Assembly (NCBI GenBank): GCA_963817465.1
Contig: CAWFOP010000007.1
Location: 474,728 to 538,727 of the forward strand
Direction of reading: 5' to 3'
Source of the DNA: CAMPKL01 sp963817465
GTDB lineage: Bacteria; Acidobacteriota; Terriglobia; Bryobacterales; UBA6623
Length of the DNA stretch: 64,000 bases
In this document: in pieces, positions 27,331 to 36,264 of the stretch
How the letters are laid out: each line of letters starts with the position of its first letter
How positions within the stretch are numbered: position 1 is the first letter of the stretch
The notes under the pieces: generated by a model
Databases searched by the model: none
Told to the model about the DNA's origin: nothing
The model's input: the letters and a program-made list of their open reading frames with translations, nothing else
Position numbers and translations under genes: made by a program

Positions 27331-29049
27331 CTAGAACGGCAGGGCCGGCTCGTGCTTCGCGCCCCGGCCTTTGAGGAACTTGAAGTCGCAGCCTTCGTCG
27401 GCTTGCAGGACGTTGTCGAGAAACAGCTTGCCATAGCCGCGGTCGTAGGCCTCGTCGGGCTGCTTCCAGAGGCGCAAGCGGCGGTTCATCTCGTGCTCGT
27501 CGATAAGCAGGTCGAGCCGGCGGTTCTCCACGTCGAGCTTGATCCGGTCGCCGTTTTGGACCGCCGCCAGGGGGCCTCCGATCGCGGCCTCGGGAGAAAC
27601 GTGCAAGATGCAGGCGCCGTAGCTGGTGCCGCTCATGCGAGCGTCGGAGATGCGCACGATGTCGGTGACGCCGCGCTTGAGCAACTTCGCCGGGACCGGC
27701 AGATTGCCGAGCTCCGGCATGCCGGGGCCGCCGATCGGGCCGCCGTTCTTGAGCACCATCACGCAGGTCTCGTCGATGTCGAGGTCGTCGGAGTCGACGC
27801 GTTCGAGCAGGTCGGTGTGGTTCTCGAAGACGACCGCGCGGCCCTCGTGCTGCAGCAGCTTGGGATCGGCGGCGCTGGTCTTGAGCACGGCGCCGTTGGG
27901 GCACAGGTTGCCGTGTAGGATGACCGTGCCGCCGGTCTTCTGTACGGGATTATCGAGCGCGCGGATGACCTCGCGGTTGTAGCACTCGGCGTCGGCCAAG
28001 TTCTCGCCGAGCGTCTTGCCGGTCGCCGTCATCGCGTCGAGGCGCAGCAGATCTGCGATCTCCTTCATGGCCGCAGGCAGGCCGCCGGCGTAGAAGAAGT
28101 CTTCCATAAGGAATCGGCCGGACGGGCTGATGTCGGCGATCATCGGCGTGGTGCGGGAGATCTCGTCGAATTTCGACAGCGGCAGATCGACGCCCATGCG
28201 TCCTGCGACGGCCTTGAGGTGAATGACGGCGTTGGTCGAGCCGCCGATCGCCATGTCGACGCGGATGGCGTTCTCGAGCGACCGCTCGTCGAGCATCTTG
28301 GAGGGCTTCCAGTCTTCCCAAACCATTTCGACGATGCGTTCGCCGGAGCGCTGGGCGATCTCTTGCCGGCGCGAGTCGGGCGCGGGAATTGACGCGCAAC
28401 CGGTGAGCGTGAAGCCCATGGCTTCGGCGAGGCTGGTCATGGTCGAGGCGGTGCCCATCGTCATGCAGTGACCGGCCGAGCGCGACATGCACGATTCGAT
28501 GTCGCAAAATTCGCCTTGCGTGATGCGGCCGGCGCGGCGCTCGCCGTCGAAGCGCCAAACATCGGAGCCCGAGCCGATCGGCTGGTTCTTATACATGCCG
28601 CGCAGCATCGGGCCGCCGGTGACCATGATGGCGGGGATGTCGGCGGAGATGGCGCCCATCATTTGCGCGGGAGTAGTCTTATCGCAGCCGCAGAGCAGCA
28701 CGACGCCGTCGAGCGGGTTCGCGCGGATCGACTCTTCCACGTCCATCGCCATCAGGTTGCGGAACATCATGGTCGTCGGCCGCATCAACGGCTCCCCGAG
28801 CGAGATGGTCGGAAACTCCAACGGAAAGCCGCCCGCCGCCCAGACGCCGCGCTTGACGGCCTCGGCCACCTGCCTCAGATGGGCGTTGCAGTTGGTCAGC
28901 TCGGACCAGGAGTTGCAGATGCCGATGACCGGCTTGCCCTCGAAAACCGACTGCGGAAACCCTTCGGCTTTCATCCAGGAGCGGTGAATGAAGCCGAGCT
29001 TGTCTTTGCGTCCGAACCAGTCTTGGGAGCGGAGGGTGCGAGAAGGCAT
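27331..29049 (-). CDS. IlvD/Edd-family sugar-acid dehydratase (L-arabonate/D-xylonate dehydratase-like)
   Basis: A 572-residue dehydratase of the IlvD/Edd family. Candidate [2Fe-2S] cysteines are Cys54 (LTNCNAHL), Cys122 (CGCDKTTP) and Cys195 (AGHCMTMG); their spacing equals, from memory, that of Rhizobium L-arabonate dehydratase (59/127/200). The opening (SQDWFGRKDKLGFIHRSWMK) and the RISDARMSGTSYGACILH block also fit the sugar-acid branch rather than IlvD proper. It would dehydrate a pentonate or similar acid to a 2-keto-3-deoxy acid. The nearby mannonate-dehydratase-like gene at 33610 supports a sugar-acid theme, although the two are not contiguous. Exact substrate is unknown. Confidence 0.85.
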   Translation of the reverse strand: MPSRTLRSQDWFGRKDKLGFIHRSWMKAEGFPQSVFEGKPVIGICNSWSELTNCNAHLRQVAEAVKRGVWAAGGFPLEFPTISLGEPLMRPTTMMFRNLMAMDVEESIRANPLDGVVLLCGCDKTTPAQMMGAISADIPAIMVTGGPMLRGMYKNQPIGSGSDVWRFDGERRAGRITQGEFCDIESCMSRSAGHCMTMGTASTMTSLAEAMGFTLTGCASIPAPDSRRQEIAQRSGERIVEMVWEDWKPSKMLDERSLENAIRVDMAIGGSTNAVIHLKAVAGRMGVDLPLSKFDEISRTTPMIADISPSGRFLMEDFFYAGGLPAAMKEIADLLRLDAMTATGKTLGENLADAECYNREVIRALDNPVQKTGGTVILHGNLCPNGAVLKTSAADPKLLQHEGRAVVFENHTDLLERVDSDDLDIDETCVMVLKNGGPIGGPGMPELGNLPVPAKLLKRGVTDIVRISDARMSGTSYGACILHVSPEAAIGGPLAAVQNGDRIKLDVENRRLDLLIDEHEMNRRLRLWKQPDEAYDRGYGKLFLDNVLQADEGCDFKFLKGRGAKHEPALPF

Positions 29050-29232
29050 AAGCGCCCATCATAGCGCCGGGTGAATCGCTCGATCCGTGGGTCGTCGTCG
29101 CGTCGTCGTCGCCGCAGGCCGGCTCCTGCAACCCTACCGCAACGGCGTTAACCGTCCTGTATCGGGCCGCTGATGCTCTGATCGACCGCTATGTGATCAA
29201 GTTCGGTTCGACCGCGATATCTTGCTCAAGAC

Positions 29233-29670
29233 TCATCGATCGAGCCAGATTTGCAGAATGACGCTCATCGAGATCGAGCCGACGAGGCGGCCTTCCGCGT
29301 CTACGATCGGCAACTCGCTGAGCTCGTGCTGCACCATCTTGCCGATCGCGCCGCCGACGCTTTCCGACTCTGTTGCGACCACGGGGTCGGTCAGCATTAG
29401 TTCGCTTGCGCTTTCGCAGTTTGAGAGCTCGATGAGGTGGCGTGTCATCAGATGCGTGTCCACGTAGTGAAAAAAAATCGCTTGAAAGAGCCGGCTGATG
29501 CTGATGACGCCTACGAGACGGTCGTCGTCGTCGACGACGCAGACGTCGTAGCATTCCGGGTCTTCGAGAACGATCTTGACGACTTCCTCGAGCTTGTCAT
29601 CGGGCTTGACGCGGATGGCGGTGAAGCGGCTGCGCAGCGAGGCTAGACGCTCATCTTGGATGTCACGCAT
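29233..29670 (-). CDS. Tandem CBS-domain protein
   Basis: A 145-residue protein made of two CBS domains (VVDDDDRLVGVISISRLFQA and LPIVDAEGRLVGSISMSVIL). CBS pairs bind adenosyl nucleotides and regulate partner proteins. The start overlaps the end of the cation/proton antiporter gene by 8 bases, so the two are translated together, and the CBS protein is a likely regulator of that transporter. Confidence 0.88.
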   Translation of the reverse strand: MRDIQDERLASLRSRFTAIRVKPDDKLEEVVKIVLEDPECYDVCVVDDDDRLVGVISISRLFQAIFFHYVDTHLMTRHLIELSNCESASELMLTDPVVATESESVGGAIGKMVQHELSELPIVDAEGRLVGSISMSVILQIWLDR

Positions 29671-30880
29671 CGTGGGGCTTCTCCTCGGGAATTTCTCCCG
29701 CCTTGCGGATAGCGTATTTCACCGCCGCCGGACCGAAGAGCTGCACGACGACGGTGGTCGAAGCGATGACGTTGAGCACGGTTCCTCCAGCTTTTGCGGC
29801 GACAGGTCCGAGTTCGGAGAAACGATGAGAGATGTCGAGCGCGAGCCCGATCGCTACGCCCGCCTGTGAGAATAACGCCCAGCCGAGGTATTTCGTGACG
29901 GTTTCGGGCGCATTCGACACCCAACCGCCGAAGGTGGCGCCGGCCATTTTCCCGACGGTTCGGCCAATCAGATAGACGACGCCGATCGTGCCGGCCGTCG
30001 AGAGCAGGCTCAAATCGAGCTGTGCGCCGATGAAGATGAAGAACAGGATATAGATGGGCGGCGTAAATTGCCTGATGATCTCGAAGGCTCCCTGCCTGCG
30101 TCTGGGCAGAGTGTTGGCGAGGACTGTGCCCATCGTCAAGTTGGCGAGGATCTGAGACAGCTCGAGCTCGAGGCCGATTCCGCTGACGAGAAGGATTGCG
30201 CCGACGAGCAGAGACAGGATCTGCTCGCTATCGCCCTTGACGCGGCGGATAGCCAGATTGACCAGCGCGCCGGCGACTCCTCCCAGCAGCAGCGAGCCGC
30301 CGATCTCGCGCACCGGCTCCAGCCAAACCGAGCCGCCGGATGAAACCGAAGGCGTGACGCCCAGAAGGACTTCGGCCAGAGTGAGAGCCAGGGCGTAGAG
30401 AAGCAGGCCCAAACCGTCGTCCAGCGCGACGACCGCAAGGATGGTGGTCGTCAGCGGGCCTTTGGAGCGGTACTCCCAAAGAACATTGACTGTCGAGGCC
30501 GGCGCGGTCGCAGAGGCCAAGGCGCCGAGAAGCAGCCCGAGGTAGAGCTGACCGGTCAGCCAGGTGACGGCCGCGCCCGCCAGAAGCGCCGCGAGGAGAC
30601 CTTCGCAGAGCAGAATGACAAGAAATTTTGGTCCGTACTTGCGAAAAACCTCGGCTTTCAGCTCGCCTCCGACCATGAACCCCGTGAAGCCGAGAGCGAG
30701 TTGGCTGAGCGGGCTGAATTGCGCGAGCAGCGGTCGCGACAGCAAGCCGGAAACGGAGTCGCCGAGCAGCGCGCCGACGACGATATAGGCGACGACTTGA
30801 GGGACGCCGAGCTTTTCGAAGAGCTTGCCGACGACGAAGCCGGCGAGCACGGCGATTCCAAAAAGTAAGAGAACGTTCAC
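29663..30880 (-). CDS. Monovalent cation:proton antiporter (CPA2 / Na+/H+ exchanger family)
   Basis: A 405-residue integral membrane protein with about twelve hydrophobic helices (LLLFGIAVLAGFVVGKLFEK at the N-terminus; VVAYIVVGALLGDSVSGL; LLLGALASATAPASTVNVLW). The layout and the ALASATAPAST helix resemble the CPA2 family (KefB/GerN/NapA type) without C-terminal RCK domain. It probably exchanges Na+ or K+ for protons in the inner membrane. It overlaps the downstream CBS gene, which may provide nucleotide control in trans. Confidence 0.88.
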   Translation of the reverse strand: MNVLLLFGIAVLAGFVVGKLFEKLGVPQVVAYIVVGALLGDSVSGLLSRPLLAQFSPLSQLALGFTGFMVGGELKAEVFRKYGPKFLVILLCEGLLAALLAGAAVTWLTGQLYLGLLLGALASATAPASTVNVLWEYRSKGPLTTTILAVVALDDGLGLLLYALALTLAEVLLGVTPSVSSGGSVWLEPVREIGGSLLLGGVAGALVNLAIRRVKGDSEQILSLLVGAILLVSGIGLELELSQILANLTMGTVLANTLPRRRQGAFEIIRQFTPPIYILFFIFIGAQLDLSLLSTAGTIGVVYLIGRTVGKMAGATFGGWVSNAPETVTKYLGWALFSQAGVAIGLALDISHRFSELGPVAAKAGGTVLNVIASTTVVVQLFGPAAVKYAIRKAGEIPEEKPHDA

Positions 30881-30903
30881 TAGATCTATGTCGTCCGGTT
30901 GGG

Positions 30904-33598
30904 CTAAGCCTGCTCGATGCTAGCTCGCGACTTCGCCAGGGTCGCCAACGAGAGCCTCGCCCGGCGGCGGACGCCGCGCAGCGCTTCGAGGCTCGGGTCT
31001 TGGGCGACGATGGATTCGCCCGTCCTAAGGCCGCCGTCGCTGCGCCAGACCGGCTTGATCGGGCGGTTGGCGAGGGCCGCCGCGCGTAAGGGTTCCAGTC
31101 GGAAACGGCATCGCTCGGGCGGCTCGCCGGGGGGCGAGTCCGCGGAGACGATGACGGAGACGCCTTGGCGCAAGGCGCCGGCGACGGCGTCTTCGAGGTC
31201 GGCGCCGGCTAGCGCCAGCGGCTCGGCGAGAAAGGCCGCGGCGCCGGTCAGATCGGCGAGGGCGGCCGAGCCGACGAGGGCGACGGGGCCGGGGATGGCG
31301 GTCAGCCAAGCGGCCGCGTCGTCCGCGCCGTGGCGGTTGATCAGGTAGAGCGCGGCGCCGGAGGCGGCGCCCCGAGCGCCGTTGAGGCCCGTGACGGCGC
31401 GCAGGCCGGCGCGAAGCAGCGGCGTGGCGGAGCGGGCGCTGGGCGCAAGGCGCGCCGGGAGGCCGAATGCCGCCGCCGCGCCCCACTTCCAGGTCGCTGT
31501 TGCCGCCCGTTTCGCTCCCGCGGTTCCCCGTTCGCCGGCGCGGCGCGACCAGCCGCCCGCGGTCGCCGTCCAAAGGCGAACCATCTGCATCCAGGGCGCG
31601 TCGGCCTTGCGGCCGGCGATCTCGCCCGCTTCGTAGAGCAGACGCGTTTCGTGGCGGCGGATCTTTCCGCTCGAAGTCTTGGGAACGGCGTGGGGAGGCG
31701 CGAGCTCCACGATGTCGGGCGGGATGCCGACTTTGGCGGCGACGTTCTCGGTGACCTCCCGGACGATGCGCCTGCGCTCGGACGGCTCGGTCAGGCGGGT
31801 CTCGGCGACGACGACAACGCGCTCGGTGCCGGTCTTGTCGTCGCGCGTGCCGAAGGCGGCCACGCAGCCCTTGCGCACACCCGTGACCTCAGCGGCGGCC
31901 AATTCGACATCCTGCGGAATGATGTTGTGGCCGGACTTGATGATGACGTCCTTGAGGCGGCCAGTGACGTAGACCTCGCCGCCGGCCACGTAGCCGAGGT
32001 CGCCGGAATCCATCCAGCCTTCGTCGTCGATGACCGCGCGGGTGGCTTCGGGGTTGCGGTAGTAGCCGTCGGTTCGAGAGGGGCCGCGAAACAGGATCCG
32101 GCCGCGCACGCGCTCGGGGAGCACGACGCCTTGATCGTCGACGACCTTCGTTTCGTGGCCGGGCAGCGCGACGCCGTTCGCGACGAAACGCAGCGTCAGA
32201 GCGTCGCCCTCGGCGGGCTCGGCCTTGCCGCTTTGTTCGAAGGTCTTACGGTCAATGACGTCGATCACCGGCTCGCGGTCGATCGGCGGAAACGTCAGCG
32301 CCACGGACGACTCGGCCAGGCCGTAGCACGGGACGTAAGCCTTGGGATCGAAGCCGACGGGACGGAAGCGCCGGGTGAAGGCTTCGAGCGTCGAGGCCAG
32401 CACGGGCTCGCCGGCGTTGATGGCGATTCGCCAGGGGCTCAAGTCGACGCCTTCCAGCGCCGCGTCAGAGATTTTGGCTGTGCACAAGTCGTAGGAAAAA
32501 TTCGGCGCGGGGCAGAGCGTACCCTTCGAATCGCTGAGCGCCCACAGCCAGCGCTCGGGCCGCGACAAGAAGTCGAGCGGCGACATCACGGTGATCGGAA
32601 ACCCGTGATAGACGCTGAACAGCCACGAGCCGATCAGACCCATATCGTGGTAAAGCGGCAGCCAACTGACGACCACGTCAGTGGGACGCGCCTTGACGGC
32701 CCAGCCGATGCCCTTGACGTTGGCGAGGACGTTGGAGTGCGTCAACGTGACGCCTTTGGGGTTGCCGGTGCTACCCGAGGTGTACTGGATGAAAAAGATT
32801 TCGGCCGGGTCGGGCGGCGCGATACGACCGCCGCGGCCGCGAGCCGCGAGATCTTCGACGGTGACGACTTCGCGCAGGCTGTCGAGGCCCAAGCGCATGA
32901 CGTCGGCCACGATCCGGGCTTGGGCGAACGAGACCAGGAAGCGCACCTCGGCGTTCGCGAGGATCTTCAACTGGCGCTGGACGTACTCCTCGATTTGCTT
33001 CGGCCTCGCCGGCGGGTAGATCGGGACGGCGATGCCGCCGGCCAACGAGACGCCGAAAAACGAGTAGAAGAAGTCGGCGCAGGTCGGCAGCATGATCGCC
33101 ACCGTTTCGCCCGGCTCGAGGCCGGATGCGATCAGGCCGGCGGCGACTTCGGAGGCGCGCTGATAGAGGCGTCCGTAGCTGATGGGCGTCGGCAGGTCGT
33201 TTTCGAGCAGGTGAACTTGGGTGCGCTCGGGGACGGTCTCGGCGTAGTGGCGCAGCACTTCGACGAAGTTCGTCGCCTGCTCGGGCCACGCGGGCGAGGG
33301 CGGCGAAGGCAGGAATCGCATAGACCTTGCGCGCGGGACCGCCTCCTTCGTAGTCAATCAGGGCGGCGGCCAGATCGCCGGGAGTCTCGGCTTGTTGGGC
33401 GACGTCATCGGGCAGGCGGCGCCCGAAGCGCTTCTCGACGCGCATGAGCAGCTCGACGCGCTCGAGGCTGCCCAGGCCGAGGTCGCGGTCGAGCGACGAC
33501 CCGAGCTCCGCGCGCGCGGCGACATCGGCCGCGCCCAGCTCGGTCAGGACTTCCCTTGTCGCTTCGAGGACGCCGCTCTGGATCGATGCCGCTTGCAA
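30904..33598 (-). CDS. Acyl carrier protein - fatty acyl-AMP ligase fusion with acyltransferase-like tail; one frameshift
   Basis: Two frames form one protein of about 898 residues. The N-terminal frame (TTG start at 33598) is an acyl carrier domain: SLDRDLGLGSLERVELLMRV, with the phosphopantetheine Ser in GSLER. One indel near 33320-33350 leads into an adenylation domain of the FAAL type: ATNFVEVLRHYAETVPERTQ, IQYTSGSTGNPKGVTLTH, SWLPLYHDMGLIGSWL, YGLAESSVALTF and TSSGKIRRHETR. FAALs load fatty acids as acyl-AMP onto carrier proteins. The last 230 residues look like a worn PlsC-type acyltransferase (YLINRHGADDAAAWL, RFRLEPLRAAALANRPIKPV), but the HX4D motif is not intact, so activity is doubtful. 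It may make or modify a lipid. Confidence 0.82.
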
Positions 33599-33609
33599 CC
33601 CTCAGGATA

Positions 33610-34698
33610 TTACGCGCGCCCGCGCTCCTCTTTGGCCATGTCGTAGAGCGCGCGAATATACCCCAGCGAGAACGCCCAGCCGGTCTTGCCGTCGCCGACC
33701 ATTTGCGGCACGTGATCGGCGATCAAGATGCCGCGGAAATCGACGTCGACGAGTTTGCGCATCACCTGCTTCATGTCGGTGTAGCCGTCGTCGACGTACG
33801 CCTCAACGAAGTCGGGGATCGGCGCACTCACATTGCGGAAGTGAATCTTCCAGAGCTTGTCCATCTTGGCGAATCCCTGGATCGCGTCGAGGACATTCTT
33901 GCCGGTGCTGGCGCCACCCTCCATCCAGGTGCCGCAGCAGAGGCAGACGCCGACGTTGGGGCTGTTCGCGATTTCGAGCGCCTTCACGTAGCCGTCGAAT
34001 GTGCCGAACATGTGGCGCGGCACGCCGGCGAGCTCGGGCACGGGCGGATCGTCGGGGTGGACGCCGATACGGACGCCGGCTTCCTCGGCCACGGGCGCGG
34101 CCTGCTTGATGAAGTATTCCCAGTTGTCCCAGAGCTCTTGCTGTGAGAACTTGCGGCCGTGGCTCAGCGGCTGCTCGAAGACGGCGCCGGCCCAGTAGCC
34201 CTTGGCGTCTTTGAGGTGGAAGGCGCGCGCCGGAGCCCCGCCGCGGGTCGTCTCGCGCTCGGAGCTCCAGATGCCGTTGCCCATGTGGGCGTACGTCGTG
34301 TACGTAAGGCCGGCCTTGCCGAGGTTGCGCAGGTAGCGCTTGTATTCCTCGATCTTCTCGTCGCGGCCCGGCAGCCCGAGCGTGACTTCGGGCATGTTGT
34401 GGACGCTCGTGTCGCCCATGTTGGCGACTTTGAGGCCGGCGTCTTCCACTCGCTTCTTGTGGCCGGCGAAGTACTCGTAGGAAGTGTCGCGGCCGCCGAT
34501 CGAGACGTATTCGACGCCGATCTGCTTGGCGAACGTCAAATAGTCGTCGTCGTAGTCGGTGGGCAGTTGCAGGGAGATCTTGATGCCCGGCCCCCAGGGC
34601 GTGAGCTCCTTGGCTCGAGAGGCCGGCACGCCCGCGGCCAAGGCGCCGGCGGCGGCGAAGCGGGCGAGATCGCGCCGAGTGATGTTGGATGGCGACAT
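33610..34698 (-). CDS. Tat-exported mannonate-dehydratase-like TIM-barrel protein
   Basis: A 362-residue sugar isomerase/dehydratase-like protein. The start ATG at 34698 gives a Tat signal (NITRRDLARFAAAGALAAG); the longer open frame to 34821 has no such logic. The TIM-barrel part has GVRIGVHPDDPPVPELAG and NVGVCLCCGTWMEGG (metal ligands His, Asp, Cys), WKIHFRNVSAP and GILIADHVPQ, as in UxuA mannonate dehydratase, which dehydrates D-mannonate to 2-keto-3-deoxygluconate. An exported UxuA would be unusual; a xylose-isomerase-like family member with another substrate is possible. It is 11 bases upstream of the ACP-FAAL gene on the same strand. Confidence 0.8.
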   Translation of the reverse strand: MSPSNITRRDLARFAAAGALAAGVPASRAKELTPWGPGIKISLQLPTDYDDDYLTFAKQIGVEYVSIGGRDTSYEYFAGHKKRVEDAGLKVANMGDTSVHNMPEVTLGLPGRDEKIEEYKRYLRNLGKAGLTYTTYAHMGNGIWSSERETTRGGAPARAFHLKDAKGYWAGAVFEQPLSHGRKFSQQELWDNWEYFIKQAAPVAEEAGVRIGVHPDDPPVPELAGVPRHMFGTFDGYVKALEIANSPNVGVCLCCGTWMEGGASTGKNVLDAIQGFAKMDKLWKIHFRNVSAPIPDFVEAYVDDGYTDMKQVMRKLVDVDFRGILIADHVPQMVGDGKTGWAFSLGYIRALYDMAKEERGRA

Positions 34699-34814
34699 GG
34701 TTTCAGGCTCCGTTCGGCGCGTATTATGCCACGCGGGCGAAGGGCGGCGGGTGAAACACAGGGGACTCGGGGAATGTCTGCAAAACGCCGTGCCATCGGC
34801 GGCGACGGAGCAAT

Positions 34815-35915
34815 GTGTCATTCCGGCTTGTCCAAGAGTGGAGCGCGCGTCCGCTAACGGCTCTAATCGGCGTCGTTGTCTTTCTGTTGTCGATTTGGAC
34901 TTTGCGGGAGCTGGCTGTTGTGGCCGTCCCCACTGCGTTGGGATTGCTGACCGCGCTGGTGGCCGAGCCGGTTGATCAGGGCGTTCGGAAACGAGTGCCG
35001 CACTCGATGAGATGGCTGGGAGCGGTCGCCGCCACGGGGTTGGTGCTGGGGACGCTCGCGTTTGTGGGCTTGCTTTGTTGGTTTGCGCTGCAGCCGGCGC
35101 TCGATCAAGCGCCCCAGTATTCCGAACAGCTCAACTCGATGTGGCGCTCGGCGGCCGGCTGGGCGAGGAAGGAGGGCGTACCGTTCGACGCGGCGATCCG
35201 GAACGGCGATGTTTCTCAATATTTGGCCACGATGCTGGGTGCGCTGGCGCAGCAGATTTGGCGCGTCGGCGGCATCGTGCTGTTGGCCGGGCTGCTGATG
35301 TTCTTGGCCTTGTTGGAGGCCGCAACTTGGCGTGAAAAAATGCACGAAGCGCTGAAGCCCGGCACAGCGGCTAAGGCGATCGATGCGATCGACTCCGTGC
35401 AGCAGAAGCTGGTCACCTACCTCTGGGTTCACACGCTCGTCAGCCTCGCCAACGGCGTAACCGTTTGGCTGTGGTTGTGGATTATGGGTGTGCCGTTCGC
35501 GGCGCTTTGGGGGTTTCTCTTCTACGTGCTGCACTACATTCCCAACGTCGGAGCGATTATCGCCGCGTTGCCGCCGCTGGTGATGGCCCTGATCAGCGGC
35601 GGGGCTTCGCATATGCTGATCGTGGGACTCGGGCTGTTTATCAACGAGCAACTGACGGGCAACCTGCTGATATCGATCGTGGAAGGCAAACGGTTGATGA
35701 TCTCGCCGGCGGTGACGCTGGTCGCACTTGCGTTTTGGACCTGGATGTGGGGTTTGACGGGAGCGTTCTTGACGATGCCCCTCACGGTGGCGGTTGTGAC
35801 GGCGATGTCTTACATACCCGCGCTGCAACCGCTGGCTTTATTGGCGAGTGACACGTCGGAACGGCGCAAGCTGCTGATTTGGCGGTCGCCCGAAGCTTCG
35901 ACGAAACAAGCTTGA
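34815..35915 (+). CDS. AI-2E family transporter (PerM/YdiK-like permease)
   Basis: A 366-residue membrane protein with paired N-terminal helices (LTALIGVVVFLLSIWTLREL, AVPTALGLLTALVAEPV), a soluble middle segment and a C-terminal helix bundle (GFLFYVLHYIPNVGAIIAAL with the family motif YIPNVG, and LTMPLTVAVVTAMSYIP). These mark the AI-2E/PerM superfamily, whose proven members export AI-2 or move Na+/Li+ with protons. The start is a GTG at 34815. The actual substrate is unknown. Confidence 0.9.
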   Translation: MSFRLVQEWSARPLTALIGVVVFLLSIWTLRELAVVAVPTALGLLTALVAEPVDQGVRKRVPHSMRWLGAVAATGLVLGTLAFVGLLCWFALQPALDQAPQYSEQLNSMWRSAAGWARKEGVPFDAAIRNGDVSQYLATMLGALAQQIWRVGGIVLLAGLLMFLALLEAATWREKMHEALKPGTAAKAIDAIDSVQQKLVTYLWVHTLVSLANGVTVWLWLWIMGVPFAALWGFLFYVLHYIPNVGAIIAALPPLVMALISGGASHMLIVGLGLFINEQLTGNLLISIVEGKRLMISPAVTLVALAFWTWMWGLTGAFLTMPLTVAVVTAMSYIPALQPLALLASDTSERRKLLIWRSPEASTKQA

Positions 35916-35955
35916 GGGCGCAGGGGCCGCGGCGGCTCTGCTACGCTCTTGAGCC

Positions 35956-36264
35956 ATGCCGATTGATGTGATCGCTTCGATTCGTGTCGTCCCGGGGCGC
36001 CGGGACGAGTTGATTCAACTTTTCAAAGAGAACGTGCCGAACGTGCTGGCCGAAGACGGCTGCATCCATTACTATCCGACCGTCGACGTCGACTCAGGCG
36101 CGGCCGCTCAGGCCAAGGATGAGAACGTTGTGACGATTGTCGAGCGCTGGGAGAGCCTGGCCGCCTTGGACGCACACTCGAAGGCGCCGCACATGAACGC
36201 TTACCGCGAGCGGGTGAAGGGCATCGTGGAGGGCGTGAGCATCAAAGTGTTGCAGGCGGCGTGA
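35956..36264 (+). CDS. Antibiotic biosynthesis monooxygenase (ABM) domain protein, YgiN-like
   Basis: A 102-residue ferredoxin-like protein: IDVIASIRVVPGRRDELIQL, then VTIVERWESLAALDAHSKAP with HMNAYRERVKG, the standard ABM-domain order. Homologues are cofactor-free monooxygenases or quinol-modifying proteins (YgiN). The stop overlaps the start of the sulfatase gene, suggesting cotranscription, but a functional link is not evident. Confidence 0.88.
   Translation: MPIDVIASIRVVPGRRDELIQLFKENVPNVLAEDGCIHYYPTVDVDSGAAAQAKDENVVTIVERWESLAALDAHSKAPHMNAYRERVKGIVEGVSIKVLQAA

Noticed and set aside
31330..33447. 705-residue open frame on the plus strand opposite the acyl-AMP ligase
   Set aside because: Arg/Gly/Ala-rich with no recognisable motif; antisense shadow of a GC-rich coding region on the minus strand.
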